Of a DNA stretch of 7,367 nucleotides, positions 1 to 6,482 are shown in pieces (positions within the stretch are counted from its first letter, which is position 1; each line of letters opens with the position of its first letter). The notes beneath the pieces were generated by a model, which was given only the letters and a program-made list of their open reading frames with translations, did not search any database and had not been told where the DNA came from. The stretch comes from Sulfurovum sp. UBA1140 (GTDB taxonomy: Bacteria; Campylobacterota; Campylobacteria; Campylobacterales; Sulfurovaceae), in the NCBI GenBank assembly GCA_002311915.1, contig DCAF01000032.1, forward strand, positions 3,151 to 10,517. The letters run 5' to 3'. Position numbers and translations under genes: made by a program.

Positions 1-1956
1 TTGGTTTTTCTGTTTGTACTCTGCTTGTAACTCATAGGGCATTAGTTTCTCTTGAAGTTCATATCTGTCACCTCTATGTGCTTCTATTATTTTATCAACC
101 TCATCTTGTCGTATTTGACTAAGTGGATGTTCTAAAATAAACCCTTTTCGTCCATACCCTCTAAATGCAGGGGGAATCTCCATTTTCATAATGTCAAGCT
201 CTTCATATTCAAGGGTAGGTTCCCCATCATCCTCATTTTTCCAATAACTAAGGGTTCGATTGAGCCAATTCTCATCATCTCGTTTTAGATAATCCTCTCT
301 AAAGTGTGCTCCTCGACTCTCGGTTCTGTCTCTTGCCCCTTTGGCAACACACAATGCAACTTTAAGCATCATTGGTACTTTGTACGCCTCTTCAAGTTCA
401 GGGTTAAGCAGTCGGCACTTATTGGCAACGCTGATATTTTTTGTTTTTTGAAGCAGAATTTTTAGCTCATCAACTGCCTCTTCTAAATCTTTACCATTTC
501 TAAAAATACCCACTTTATCTTGCATAATAATACGCATTTTGTCTTTAATGTCATAAATTTTTTCTTTGCCATTCAAAGCTAAAATTCCTAAAATATAGTT
601 GTCTTGTTTGGTTAGCTCCTCTTGAACCATCTTGGTATCAATGGCAATATCGGTCTCTTGACAGAAATCAGCAAAATAATTCCCCACAATCATACCTGCT
701 ACAACCGCCTCACTCACAGAATTACCACCCAATCGGTTAAATCCATGCATGTCCCAACACGCTGCCTCTCCACACGAGAATAGCCCTTTGACATTAATAC
801 TCTGCCCTTGTGGAGTGGTTCTAATTCCCCCCATTGAGTAGTGTTGCATCGGAAGCACTGGCATCCAACCTTTCTTTCCTTCATCTGCTGGGTCTATGCC
901 ATTAAAGGTCTTACTAATATCTTGAACATCTCGTAGGTTCTTCTCGATATGTTCACGACCCAAAATCGAAATATCAAGCCATAGGTGGTCACCATACGGT
1001 GATTTGACCCCTTTACCTTTTTTGATATGCTCCAACATACGCCGACTCACCACATCTCGACTGGCTAAATCTTTCTTTTCAGGCTCATAATCGGGCATAA
1101 AACGGTATCCATCTTTATCTCGTAGAACTCCACCATCACCTCGACACCCCTCGGTCAGCAAAATCCCCGAAGGTACCATTGGTGTAGGGTGAAACTGAAT
1201 CGCTTCCATATTGCCCATATACGCCCCAGCATTCAAGGCAATGGCATGTCCTGTCCCTTTACATATGGTGGCATTGGTTGATTGTTTATAGATTCGACCA
1301 TATCCCCCTGTAGCAATCATGGTTCCTTTGGCTACATAGGCAACCAATCCACCTTTTTTAAGGTCGCGTACAATTGCTCCAAAACATTGACCCTCTTTCA
1401 TAATCAAAGAGATGGCTTCTTTTTTATCTTCAATCACCACTCCTCGTCTCATCGCCTCATTGGTTACAGCATGGAGCATGGTGTGACCTGTCGCATCGGC
1501 AGTGTAGCAGGTTCGCCACTTTTGGGTTCCTCCGAAATCTCGTGCATTAATCAGACCATGTGCTTCATCTTTTTCGGTAATGGTGGTTCGCTCTGCATTA
1601 ATAACAACAGCTCTTTTTCCCCGTTGTACACGGTTCCACGGCACACCCCACGAAGCCAATTCACGAATCGCTTTGGGTGCAGTGGCCACAAACATTCGTG
1701 CTACCTCTTGGTCGCAACCCCAGTCGCTCCCTTTAACGGTATCGCTAAAGTGAATATCTTCGTTGTCTCCTTCACCCATAATGCTGTTTCCTAAACTCGC
1801 CTGCATGCCCCCTTGAGCGGCCGCGGAGTGTGAGCGTTTAACTGGAATTAGACTTATAACTATGGTATCTAACCCCTTATCACTTGTAGCAATAGCTGAA
1901 CGAAGCCCTGCAAGTCCACCACCAATAATTAGTGCATCTGTATATTTAATTTTCAT
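1..1956 (-). CDS. frdA: Fumarate reductase flavoprotein subunit FrdA (3' end cut by window edge)
   Basis: Catalytic subunit of menaquinol:fumarate reductase, reducing fumarate to succinate on the cytoplasmic side of the membrane; it may also run as succinate dehydrogenase. I translated 652 codons without a stop. The N-terminus has the FAD dinucleotide-binding motif (IIGGGLAG, residues 10-17) and the SHSAAAQGG segment, in which His43 matches the histidine that binds FAD covalently in Wolinella FrdA. Substrate-site segments follow: QFHPT (His256), LLTEGCRGDGG (266-276), ASRDVVSRR with the proton-donor Arg300, QHYSMGG (His372) and GFNRLGGNS (Arg408). The reading reaches MPYELQAEYKQKNQ at the edge; Wolinella FrdA is 656 aa, so only a few residues should be missing. 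The start at 1956 overlaps the frdC stop by 11 nt and has a GAGGTG ribosome site 4 nt upstream, inside frdC. The opposite strand carries only shadow reading frames. frdB is expected next, outside the window. Confidence 0.97.
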   Translation of the reverse strand, partial: MKIKYTDALIIGGGLAGLRSAIATSDKGLDTIVISLIPVKRSHSAAAQGGMQASLGNSIMGEGDNEDIHFSDTVKGSDWGCDQEVARMFVATAPKAIRELASWGVPWNRVQRGKRAVVINAERTTITEKDEAHGLINARDFGGTQKWRTCYTADATGHTMLHAVTNEAMRRGVVIEDKKEAISLIMKEGQCFGAIVRDLKKGGLVAYVAKGTMIATGGYGRIYKQSTNATICKGTGHAIALNAGAYMGNMEAIQFHPTPMVPSGILLTEGCRGDGGVLRDKDGYRFMPDYEPEKKDLASRDVVSRRMLEHIKKGKGVKSPYGDHLWLDISILGREHIEKNLRDVQDISKTFNGIDPADEGKKGWMPVLPMQHYSMGGIRTTPQGQSINVKGLFSCGEAACWDMHGFNRLGGNSVSEAVVAGMIVGNYFADFCQETDIAIDTKMVQEELTKQDNYILGILALNGKEKIYDIKDKMRIIMQDKVGIFRNGKDLEEAVDELKILLQKTKNISVANKCRLLNPELEEAYKVPMMLKVALCVAKGARDRTESRGAHFREDYLKRDDENWLNRTLSYWKNEDDGEPTLEYEELDIMKMEIPPAFRGYGRKGFILEHPLSQIRQDEVDKIIEAHRGDRYELQEKLMPYELQAEYKQKNQ

Positions 1957-2716
1957 TTTTCACCTCTACTTGTGGAGTGTATTTTTCTCCATAATTAGCT
2001 TGATGTTCGGCACCTATTTTCATATATGCAATAAGAGTCGCCACACCTAGAGTCAACATAACCCCACTCAAAATCCATTTTGCTTTTTTTAGCTTTGCTC
2101 TGCTCTCTTTTGCATTTCCATTCTCAAACCAACCCCACTTAACACTTAGTCTATATAACCCAATTGCACCATGAAACTCAACAGCAACCAGTAATAAAAT
2201 ATAGAGTGTCCACATCATATCGCTATAGACTCTGTCAGCAGAGGCAAATGGTCCAATATTTCCAGAATTTGTTAACATAATATAGAGGTGAACAGAACCC
2301 AAAAAGAAGAGTGCAAAACCTGTAACTACCTGCACAATCCAGAGCTTTGTATCACCATGATTCATTAAATCTGAATGGGTCTTTAGACGAAGTGCCTCTC
2401 TGTATGAGATTGGAAATTTTCGCATAGCTAAAAAAGCATGAAAAACAAAAACCAAAGCAACAATGGCAATGGAAATAAAGACAGGAACACTGCTCCCCCC
2501 CTCAAATATAAAACTAAGCTCAAATGCTTTTGTAACGCTATACATAAAATCTTTGCTAATAAGTATGGTGGAGACAAATAACATATGAAAAATCATAAAA
2601 ATGGCTAAAAATAGCCCTGTAGCACTCTGTAGAAAATCCAGCCTAGCTGGAATTCTACTTTTGCGTTTCTGCATAGTTTTGCCTGTTAAGCTCTCTACTA
2701 TATGCTCTTGAGACAT
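1946..2716 (-). CDS. frdC: Fumarate reductase diheme cytochrome b subunit FrdC
   Basis: Membrane anchor that oxidises menaquinol and passes electrons through two b hemes to FrdB and FrdA. The 256-residue length equals that of Wolinella succinogenes FrdC. Five hydrophobic helices lie at about 31-51, 78-97, 124-148, 167-190 and 213-232. The four axial heme histidines fall at exactly the Wolinella positions: His44 (MIFHM), His93 (VFHAF), His143 (SVHLY) and His182 (EFHGA). Glu66 (menaquinol site) and Glu180 (the proposed E-pathway residue) are also conserved, as is the KWGWF segment before helix 5. This identifies the Wolinella-type diheme quinol:fumarate reductase, not the E. coli FrdCD type or the SdhE/Mfr type. 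The start at 2716 has an AAGGA ribosome site 5 nt upstream. It is the first gene of a frdCA(B) operon. A run of seven G (coding strand) encodes Glu72-Gly73-Gly74. Confidence 0.97.
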   Translation of the reverse strand: MSQEHIVESLTGKTMQKRKSRIPARLDFLQSATGLFLAIFMIFHMLFVSTILISKDFMYSVTKAFELSFIFEGGSSVPVFISIAIVALVFVFHAFLAMRKFPISYREALRLKTHSDLMNHGDTKLWIVQVVTGFALFFLGSVHLYIMLTNSGNIGPFASADRVYSDMMWTLYILLLVAVEFHGAIGLYRLSVKWGWFENGNAKESRAKLKKAKWILSGVMLTLGVATLIAYMKIGAEHQANYGEKYTPQVEVKNEN

Positions 2717-2771
2717 AAAAATCCTTTTTAATTGTTTAATAAATATTTAATATACATCTATCTACGCTAGA

Positions 2772-2777
2772 ATTATA
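2772..2777 (-). promoter_or_regulatory. Probable -10 box of the frdCA(B) promoter
   Basis: On the minus strand this reads TATAAT, a perfect sigma-70 -10 hexamer. It lies 55 nt upstream of the frdC start and would give a leader of roughly 45-50 nt. There is no TTGACA-like -35 box at the usual distance, only A/T-rich sequence, which is usual for Campylobacterota promoters. No convincing regulator operator was seen beside it. The start site is inferred. Confidence 0.55.
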
Positions 2778-2829
2778 CTTATAATAATCATAATTTTTAA
2801 TGAATGTTATTAAATATATTTCAAGTACG

Positions 2830-2850
2830 AGGCTAAAGGCTCTAGGCTGT
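2830..2850 (+). repeat. Three tandem AGGCTNN heptamers upstream of the ClpP-like operon
   Basis: AGGCT occurs at 2830, 2837 and 2844, each copy followed by two variable bases (aa, ct, gt), making a direct repeat of period 7. It is an island of G/C in a very AT-rich intergenic region. It ends 23 nt before the TATAAT at 2874, so it covers about -36 to -56 relative to the inferred start site. That is a natural position for an activator-binding site. No regulator is recognised from the motif, and a chance micro-repeat is possible. Confidence 0.4.
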
Positions 2851-2873
2851 AAAATAATGGGATAATAATACGG

Positions 2874-2879
2874 TATAAT
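2874..2879 (+). promoter_or_regulatory. Probable -10 box of the ClpP-like/porin/kinase operon
   Basis: A perfect TATAAT hexamer lies 28 nt upstream of the first start codon, predicting transcription from about 2886 and a leader of about 22 nt. No -35 consensus is seen; the region 17 nt upstream is AAAATAATGG. This promoter is divergent from the frdC promoter, with the two -10 boxes about 100 bp apart. Confidence 0.55.
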
Positions 2880-2895
2880 TTTATAAAATAAGATA

Positions 2896-2901
2896 TAGGA
2901 G
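2896..2901 (+). promoter_or_regulatory. Ribosome binding site deciding the ClpP-like start
   Basis: TAGGAG lies 6 nt before ATG 2908. Three in-frame ATG codons follow in tandem (2908, 2911, 2914). The spacing fits 2908 best and 2911 acceptably, so the true N-terminus is uncertain by one or two methionines. Confidence 0.75.
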
Positions 2902-2907
2902 CCACCA

Positions 2908-3600
2908 ATGATGATGGATGGGAAAAAAGAGCTCAGTAGTGAACAACACACACTTTATATAGAGAGCATTCCAGAAGAGAAAAAAGTTATTGATAAAGAG
3001 AAGAATATTTATAAAATAATTCCAAAACATAGACGTTATCGGGTCTATTTGGGTAAGTTTTTTGAACTTAAAAAAGGGTTGCATTCGGTCTTTAATGGTC
3101 TACGAGAAGCTTCAAGTAAAGATTATCTGGAGTTAATGATTAATTCTGGTGGAGGATTGGTTAATGAAGGTCAACAATTTTATAATTTGATACAAGAGAA
3201 GTTTTATAAACGTACTGTTTCGTACCTAGATAACAAAGGGTACAGTATGGGTGCATTGCTCTTTTGTATGGCAGATAAACGGGTAATTTATGCCTATTCT
3301 GACTTGATGTTTCATACCTACTCTCATGGTTCACGCGGTAAGGGTGGCGAGGTTAAGACCCATGTAGAGCATACCTCTAAAAAATTAGAGCAGTTCTTTT
3401 ATGACCTTATTGTTAAGCAGGGGTTTTTGAGTGATGAGGAGTTTGAACAGATGATTATTGGTCAAGATTATTGGATGGATGCCAAAGAGCTTTGTAAACG
3501 GGGCATTGCCACCCATGTAATTATCGAAGGTGAAGAGATTACTGCCAAAGAGTATTTAAAAAAGCTTAAAGAGGCAAAAAAGAGTAAAAAAGCGAAGTAA
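2908..3600 (+). CDS. Divergent ClpP-like (S14 family) serine protease
   Basis: A 230-residue protein with the ClpP/crotonase fold signature and a complete catalytic triad by motif alignment with E. coli ClpP. INSGGGLVNEG (78-88) matches the INSPGG oxyanion strand. GYSMGA (111-116) places the nucleophile at Ser113. LMFHTYSHG (133-141) places the catalytic His at 136. GQDYWMDAKEL (185-195) aligns with ERDRFLSAPEA, giving Asp187. It is not the housekeeping ClpP: there is a charged N-terminal extension of about 40 residues, a GSRGKGGEVK insertion after the His motif, and a lysine-rich tail (about 217-230). No signal peptide or membrane segment is visible, so it should be cytoplasmic. It is related in type to phage or chromosomal ClpP-like proteases and to TepA-like proteins; which subgroup cannot be told by eye. 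It is first in the operon and ends 5 nt before the porin-like gene. Substrate and any AAA+ partner are unknown. Confidence 0.85.
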   Translation: MMMDGKKELSSEQHTLYIESIPEEKKVIDKEKNIYKIIPKHRRYRVYLGKFFELKKGLHSVFNGLREASSKDYLELMINSGGGLVNEGQQFYNLIQEKFYKRTVSYLDNKGYSMGALLFCMADKRVIYAYSDLMFHTYSHGSRGKGGEVKTHVEHTSKKLEQFFYDLIVKQGFLSDEEFEQMIIGQDYWMDAKELCKRGIATHVIIEGEEITAKEYLKKLKEAKKSKKAK

Positions 3601-3605
3601 ATTTT

Positions 3606-4565
3606 ATGCTCTATAAAAAAGCTTTACTCTGCACTCTTTTAATTAGTTCTGTTACAGCCAGTGATCCTACAAGTTATGGTTGGAATATCCCCAATACTCC
3701 TTTAAATATTGGTGGATATATTGATGCTACCTATGAGAGTAAACGAGAAGATGAGTTTATGTTTAATGATATTGCTCTACTCTTTTCTGCTCATAAAAAC
3801 CATTTTGATCTGTTGGGTGAAGTGGAGATTTCAGATCTTACGTTAGATGGAAAGAGTAATGGTAGTCGCGATATAGAGATTATTTTAGAGCGATTACAAG
3901 TTAGTTATGCTTTAGAGAATGAACAGATATTAACGGTTGGACGATTTAACTCCTCTGTTGGATATTGGAATCAAGCACCCATTAATATCTTGCAAGATAC
4001 GACGACCAAACCAAATATTGTTAAAAATATTTTTCCTAAAGCGACTACTGGAGTGATGTATCAAAAGGGTATTGGTGATGAAGATAGTTTAACTTTAGCC
4101 CTGCAATATAACCGTGATATTGGTAGTCATGATGAGAGTATTGTGGTAGATAGACACATGGCTATAGCCTATTACGGAGTAAGTAGTGATGAGCTTTCAT
4201 GGCGTTTATCAGCAGGGTCTTATAGAGAGTTTAGAGGTGATAATTCACGATACTTGGGAGTAGGAACACAATACGATAGTGATGAGTTTGCTCTACAAGG
4301 TGAATTTTTTATTCAAAAACATGACCATGGTTTAAGTATCCCTTACAGTGGGTATCTTCAATCGGTTTGGCACTTTACAGATAAACACGACAGTGTATTA
4401 CGTTTAGAGCGATATAAAGATGAATTTTTAGATGTGAGTGAAATTATTTTTTTGCTGGGTTATGTTTATAGACCTTGGGAAAGATTTGCTTTAAAAGGAG
4501 AGTATATTTATCACTCTAAGCTACCTCTAAATCGTTTTGTCTACTCTTTTTCAGTGATGTTCTAA
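3606..4565 (+). CDS. Outer-membrane beta-barrel, porin-like protein
   Basis: A 319-residue secreted protein. Residues 1-18 form a signal peptide (KK at 4-5, hydrophobic core, cleavage after SVTA). The mature part starts with the typical first barrel strand LNIGGYIDATYES and is rich in alternating strands such as FDLLGEVEIS, QILTVGRFN, LTLALQYNRD, WRLSAGSYREF and FALKGEYIYHS. The last residue is Phe (FVYSFSVMF), the C-terminal beta-signal recognised by the BAM machinery. The length fits a mid-size barrel. The GRFNSSVGYWNQ segment resembles porin-like proteins predicted in many proteobacteria, but the substrate is not evident. There is no good ribosome site of its own; with only 5 nt after the ClpP-like stop, translational coupling is likely. 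It overlaps the next start by 1 nt (TAATG), suggesting it works with the small binding protein and the downstream kinase. Confidence 0.8.
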   Translation: MLYKKALLCTLLISSVTASDPTSYGWNIPNTPLNIGGYIDATYESKREDEFMFNDIALLFSAHKNHFDLLGEVEISDLTLDGKSNGSRDIEIILERLQVSYALENEQILTVGRFNSSVGYWNQAPINILQDTTTKPNIVKNIFPKATTGVMYQKGIGDEDSLTLALQYNRDIGSHDESIVVDRHMAIAYYGVSSDELSWRLSAGSYREFRGDNSRYLGVGTQYDSDEFALQGEFFIQKHDHGLSIPYSGYLQSVWHFTDKHDSVLRLERYKDEFLDVSEIIFLLGYVYRPWERFALKGEYIYHSKLPLNRFVYSFSVMF

Positions 4566-4984
4566 TGTTGAGAACACTTCTTCTTATTTTACTGCTTGGT
4601 CGATTACTCATAAGCGAAGAGATTATAGTTATAGGTGATAAAAATTTCCCTAAAGAGACGTTAACTATCCAAGAGATTAGAGCCGTATTTTTAGATAAAA
4701 AACGCTTTTTCATAGGAGAGAAAAAAGTGTTGGTAATGAACTACAAGTTTCATCATCCTCTTCGCAACTGTTTTGAAAAAAATATTTTAAAAAAGAGTCA
4801 ACGAAGTCTGGAACGGTATTGGGCAAAAGCTTATTATCAAGGGAAACAACCACCCAAAATTATTAAATCAATACCAATGCTTTTAGGTTACATTGAAAAT
4901 GTTCATCCCTCGATTGGATACAGTGACGTTAATGCTACGTTTGGAAAAGAGATTAAAATTCTTTATAAAGGGGAGTGTTTATAG
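4565..4984 (+). CDS. Small secreted PstS-like substrate-binding domain protein
   Basis: A 139-residue protein with a signal peptide (about 1-17, RTLLLILLLGRLLIS, probable cleavage before EE). The mature part looks like one lobe of the PstS/PBP-like family. It has an initial strand IIVIGDKNFP, then TLTIQEIRAVFLDKKRFFIGEKKVLVMNY (33-60), the helix SLERYWAKAYYQGKQPPKII (81-100), and a closing VHPSIGYSDVN (113-123) similar to the PGAIGY motif of these proteins. Full PstS proteins are roughly twice this length, so this is a stand-alone mini-domain and not a complete transporter component; no permease or ATPase gene lies nearby. It is periplasmic by inference. Similar small PstS-like proteins occur beside signalling proteins in other bacteria, so ligand presentation to the kinase is a reasonable guess. 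It starts on the TAATG overlap with the porin-like gene. The ligand is unknown; phosphate should not be assumed. Confidence 0.72.
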   Translation: MLRTLLLILLLGRLLISEEIIVIGDKNFPKETLTIQEIRAVFLDKKRFFIGEKKVLVMNYKFHHPLRNCFEKNILKKSQRSLERYWAKAYYQGKQPPKIIKSIPMLLGYIENVHPSIGYSDVNATFGKEIKILYKGECL

Positions 4985-5016
4985 CTAATTTTGCCCATGA
5001 AATAAAATTTAAACTT

Positions 5017-5020
5017 GGAG
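5017..5020 (+). promoter_or_regulatory. Ribosome binding site deciding the kinase start
   Basis: GGAG lies 7 nt before ATG 5028 but only 4 nt before the in-frame TTG at 5025. ATG at normal spacing is the better start, so the kinase is called from 5028. Confidence 0.7.
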
Positions 5021-5027
5021 TATATTG

Positions 5028-6482
5028 ATGATAACATTGTGGAGACAACTCTCGGATACCTATAGAATTTTAATTTTTATGCTCTTTTTAATAGTCCTTA
5101 TTCAATTGAGTAACCTTTTTTATATTTGGAAATTTGAATCAAAGGTGCTATTAGAGAGAGAACGAGAGAGCCTTGAGTATCAGCTTGATGTTGATGCTAA
5201 ATTGCTACAGAGTCATCTTAAAAGCCTAAAAAAAGAGTTGGAATTTTTATCTACACTAGAAGTTCTAGATGATTTATTGGTTAATGATATGGATAAACGA
5301 ATAGGCATACTTTTAGAAAAAAAATCTAAAGATTTAGCAGAAGGAACCATTCTTTTAGCCATGAGAGATAAAAAAATGGTTGCTTCTTCGGTAGAGCATT
5401 ATAAAAAAGAGGAGTTTTTACTGTTTAAAGTCTCTGTTTATGCCTCGTTTGATAAACATCAACAGATAGGAGACCTGCACCTTTTATACCCTTTTACGAA
5501 TCTTATGCAACTTAATATAGAGAATCCAAACCAACAGCTATGGCTTAAACCTCCTTTTTTTAAAGAGGGTTTTGATGTACCTAAAATTAAAGATAGTATT
5601 GTTGTTTCACAGAGACTTACAGGTGCTTTAGAGGGGTGGGAGTTGTATCTCTCTTACGAAGAGAAGTATGCTTTAAATATTATAAAGGAGATTGAGAGCA
5701 TTCTTCTTTTTGGGTCTCTATTTTCACTCTTTTCACTGCTGTTGGTCATCTCGATACTCTATAGAAAACAGATTGATATTTTGCATTATACCCAAGAAAT
5801 TTTGGAGTTGAAACGCACTTTTCTCTCAACCATGTCTCATGAGTTGCGTACACCTTTGGGGTCGATTTTGAACCTAACGCAACATCTTATGATAAGCCCT
5901 AAGATAGGTGATGGCGACGTAGATATGCTTAAACGTATAGAGAACTCTTCGGAACATCTGCTCTCGATGATTAATAATCTTTTACAACTCTCTAAATTGG
6001 AGTCTCGCACCATGATTGTACAGAAAGAGTCTGTTGATATTTCTATGGTTATTGAAGAGATGATAGAGATGGTTGAACCCTTGATTGATGAAAAAAATTT
6101 ACAGTTAGAAAAACAGTTATTGGACAAAGAGAAAATCATTATAACCGATATACACCTCTTTAAGCAGATTGTTATGAACTTGCTTTCTAATGCGATAAAA
6201 TTTACCCATAAAGGGGCTATTGTAATTGAACTAAAAGAGCAAAATGGTATTTTTGAATTTACGGTAATAGATACGGGAATAGGAATAGATAAAAACAAAC
6301 AAAAAGGTCTGTTTTCTGAATTTTATCAAGCCCATATGGGTGGTAAAGAGATAAAGCACAGTACAGGCTTAGGTTTGGCTTTGAGCCAAAAGGTGGCAGA
6401 GCTTATTCATGGAAAAATTAAAATTGAGAGTGAAGGAGTGGGTAAAGGGGTTAAAGCGACTTTTAGTTTTTTGTCGCTTTAA
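5028..6482 (+). CDS. Two-TM sensor histidine kinase, Cache-like periplasmic sensor
   Basis: A 484-residue membrane kinase (numbering from ATG 5028). TM1 is about 12-33 and TM2 about 224-245. Between them lie about 190 periplasmic residues: a coiled-coil-like helix (about 38-75) and then a mixed alpha/beta part (ILLAMRDKKMVASSV, GDLHLLYPFTNL) that resembles Cache sensors; this is a by-eye call. A linker of about 20 residues, with no room for a HAMP domain, leads to the HisKA H-box FLSTMSHELRTPLGS with phospho-acceptor His271. The ATPase domain has the N-box MNLLSNAIKF (Asn388), G1 DTGIGI (Asp415), F-box LFSEFYQ and G2 STGLGLALS (about 445-453), and ends with GKGVKATFSF. All catalytic motifs are intact. 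There is a 43-nt gap after the binding-protein gene. The convergent response regulator, overlapping by 20 nt at the 3' end, is the evident partner. Confidence 0.93.
   Translation: MITLWRQLSDTYRILIFMLFLIVLIQLSNLFYIWKFESKVLLERERESLEYQLDVDAKLLQSHLKSLKKELEFLSTLEVLDDLLVNDMDKRIGILLEKKSKDLAEGTILLAMRDKKMVASSVEHYKKEEFLLFKVSVYASFDKHQQIGDLHLLYPFTNLMQLNIENPNQQLWLKPPFFKEGFDVPKIKDSIVVSQRLTGALEGWELYLSYEEKYALNIIKEIESILLFGSLFSLFSLLLVISILYRKQIDILHYTQEILELKRTFLSTMSHELRTPLGSILNLTQHLMISPKIGDGDVDMLKRIENSSEHLLSMINNLLQLSKLESRTMIVQKESVDISMVIEEMIEMVEPLIDEKNLQLEKQLLDKEKIIITDIHLFKQIVMNLLSNAIKFTHKGAIVIELKEQNGIFEFTVIDTGIGIDKNKQKGLFSEFYQAHMGGKEIKHSTGLGLALSQKVAELIHGKIKIESEGVGKGVKATFSFLSL
6451..6482. repeat. Perfect 10-bp inverted repeat across the kinase/regulator 3' overlap
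   Basis: TTAAAGCGAC (6451-6460) and GTCGCTTTAA (6473-6482) are exact reverse complements separated by a 12-nt T-rich loop. The element lies inside both coding ends: the kinase stop TAA is the last three bases of the right arm, and the regulator stop is in the loop. Both proteins therefore end on the same Lys-Ala-Thr codons in opposite directions (VKAT and IKAT). A hairpin forms in either transcript and could slow polymerase or protect 3' ends. No U-run follows on either strand, so it is not a classical intrinsic terminator. Confidence 0.7.

Noticed and set aside
1282..1794. Plus-strand open frame of 170 codons opposite frdA, and a second at 1862-2050
   Set aside because: They lie antisense to strongly conserved frdA and frdC sequence, encode low-complexity Ser/Asn/Cys-rich products, and have no domain features.
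1817..1824. GCGGCCGC octamer in an otherwise AT-rich region
   Set aside because: It encodes the conserved Ala-Ala-Ala of the FAD-attachment segment in frdA; protein constraint explains it.
1..2716. Assignment as succinate dehydrogenase or 8-methylmenaquinol:fumarate reductase (SdhABE/Mfr)
   Set aside because: FrdA has no Tat signal peptide and the partner is a five-helix diheme cytochrome b, not a cysteine-rich SdhE subunit.
2740..2749. Palindrome TAAATATTTA in the frdC leader/promoter region
   Set aside because: Ten bases of pure A/T in very AT-rich DNA are expected by chance; it does not match an FNR/CRP-type TTGAT-N4-ATCAA site.
2736..3084. Two minus-strand open frames over the intergenic region and the start of the ClpP-like gene
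   Set aside because: Products are Ile/Tyr/Phe-rich as expected from AT-rich DNA; they overlap both promoters and the well-supported ClpP-like gene.
5837..6298. Minus-strand open frame opposite the kinase domain, and the smaller one at 4516-4713
   Set aside because: Antisense shadows of conserved HisKA/ATPase motifs and of the porin/binding-protein junction; Ser/Ile/Cys-rich with no recognisable features.
6451..6482. Inverted repeat as a bidirectional rho-independent terminator
   Set aside because: Neither strand has a U-run directly after the right arm, the loop is 12 nt, and it lies within coding sequence; reported as a hairpin only.
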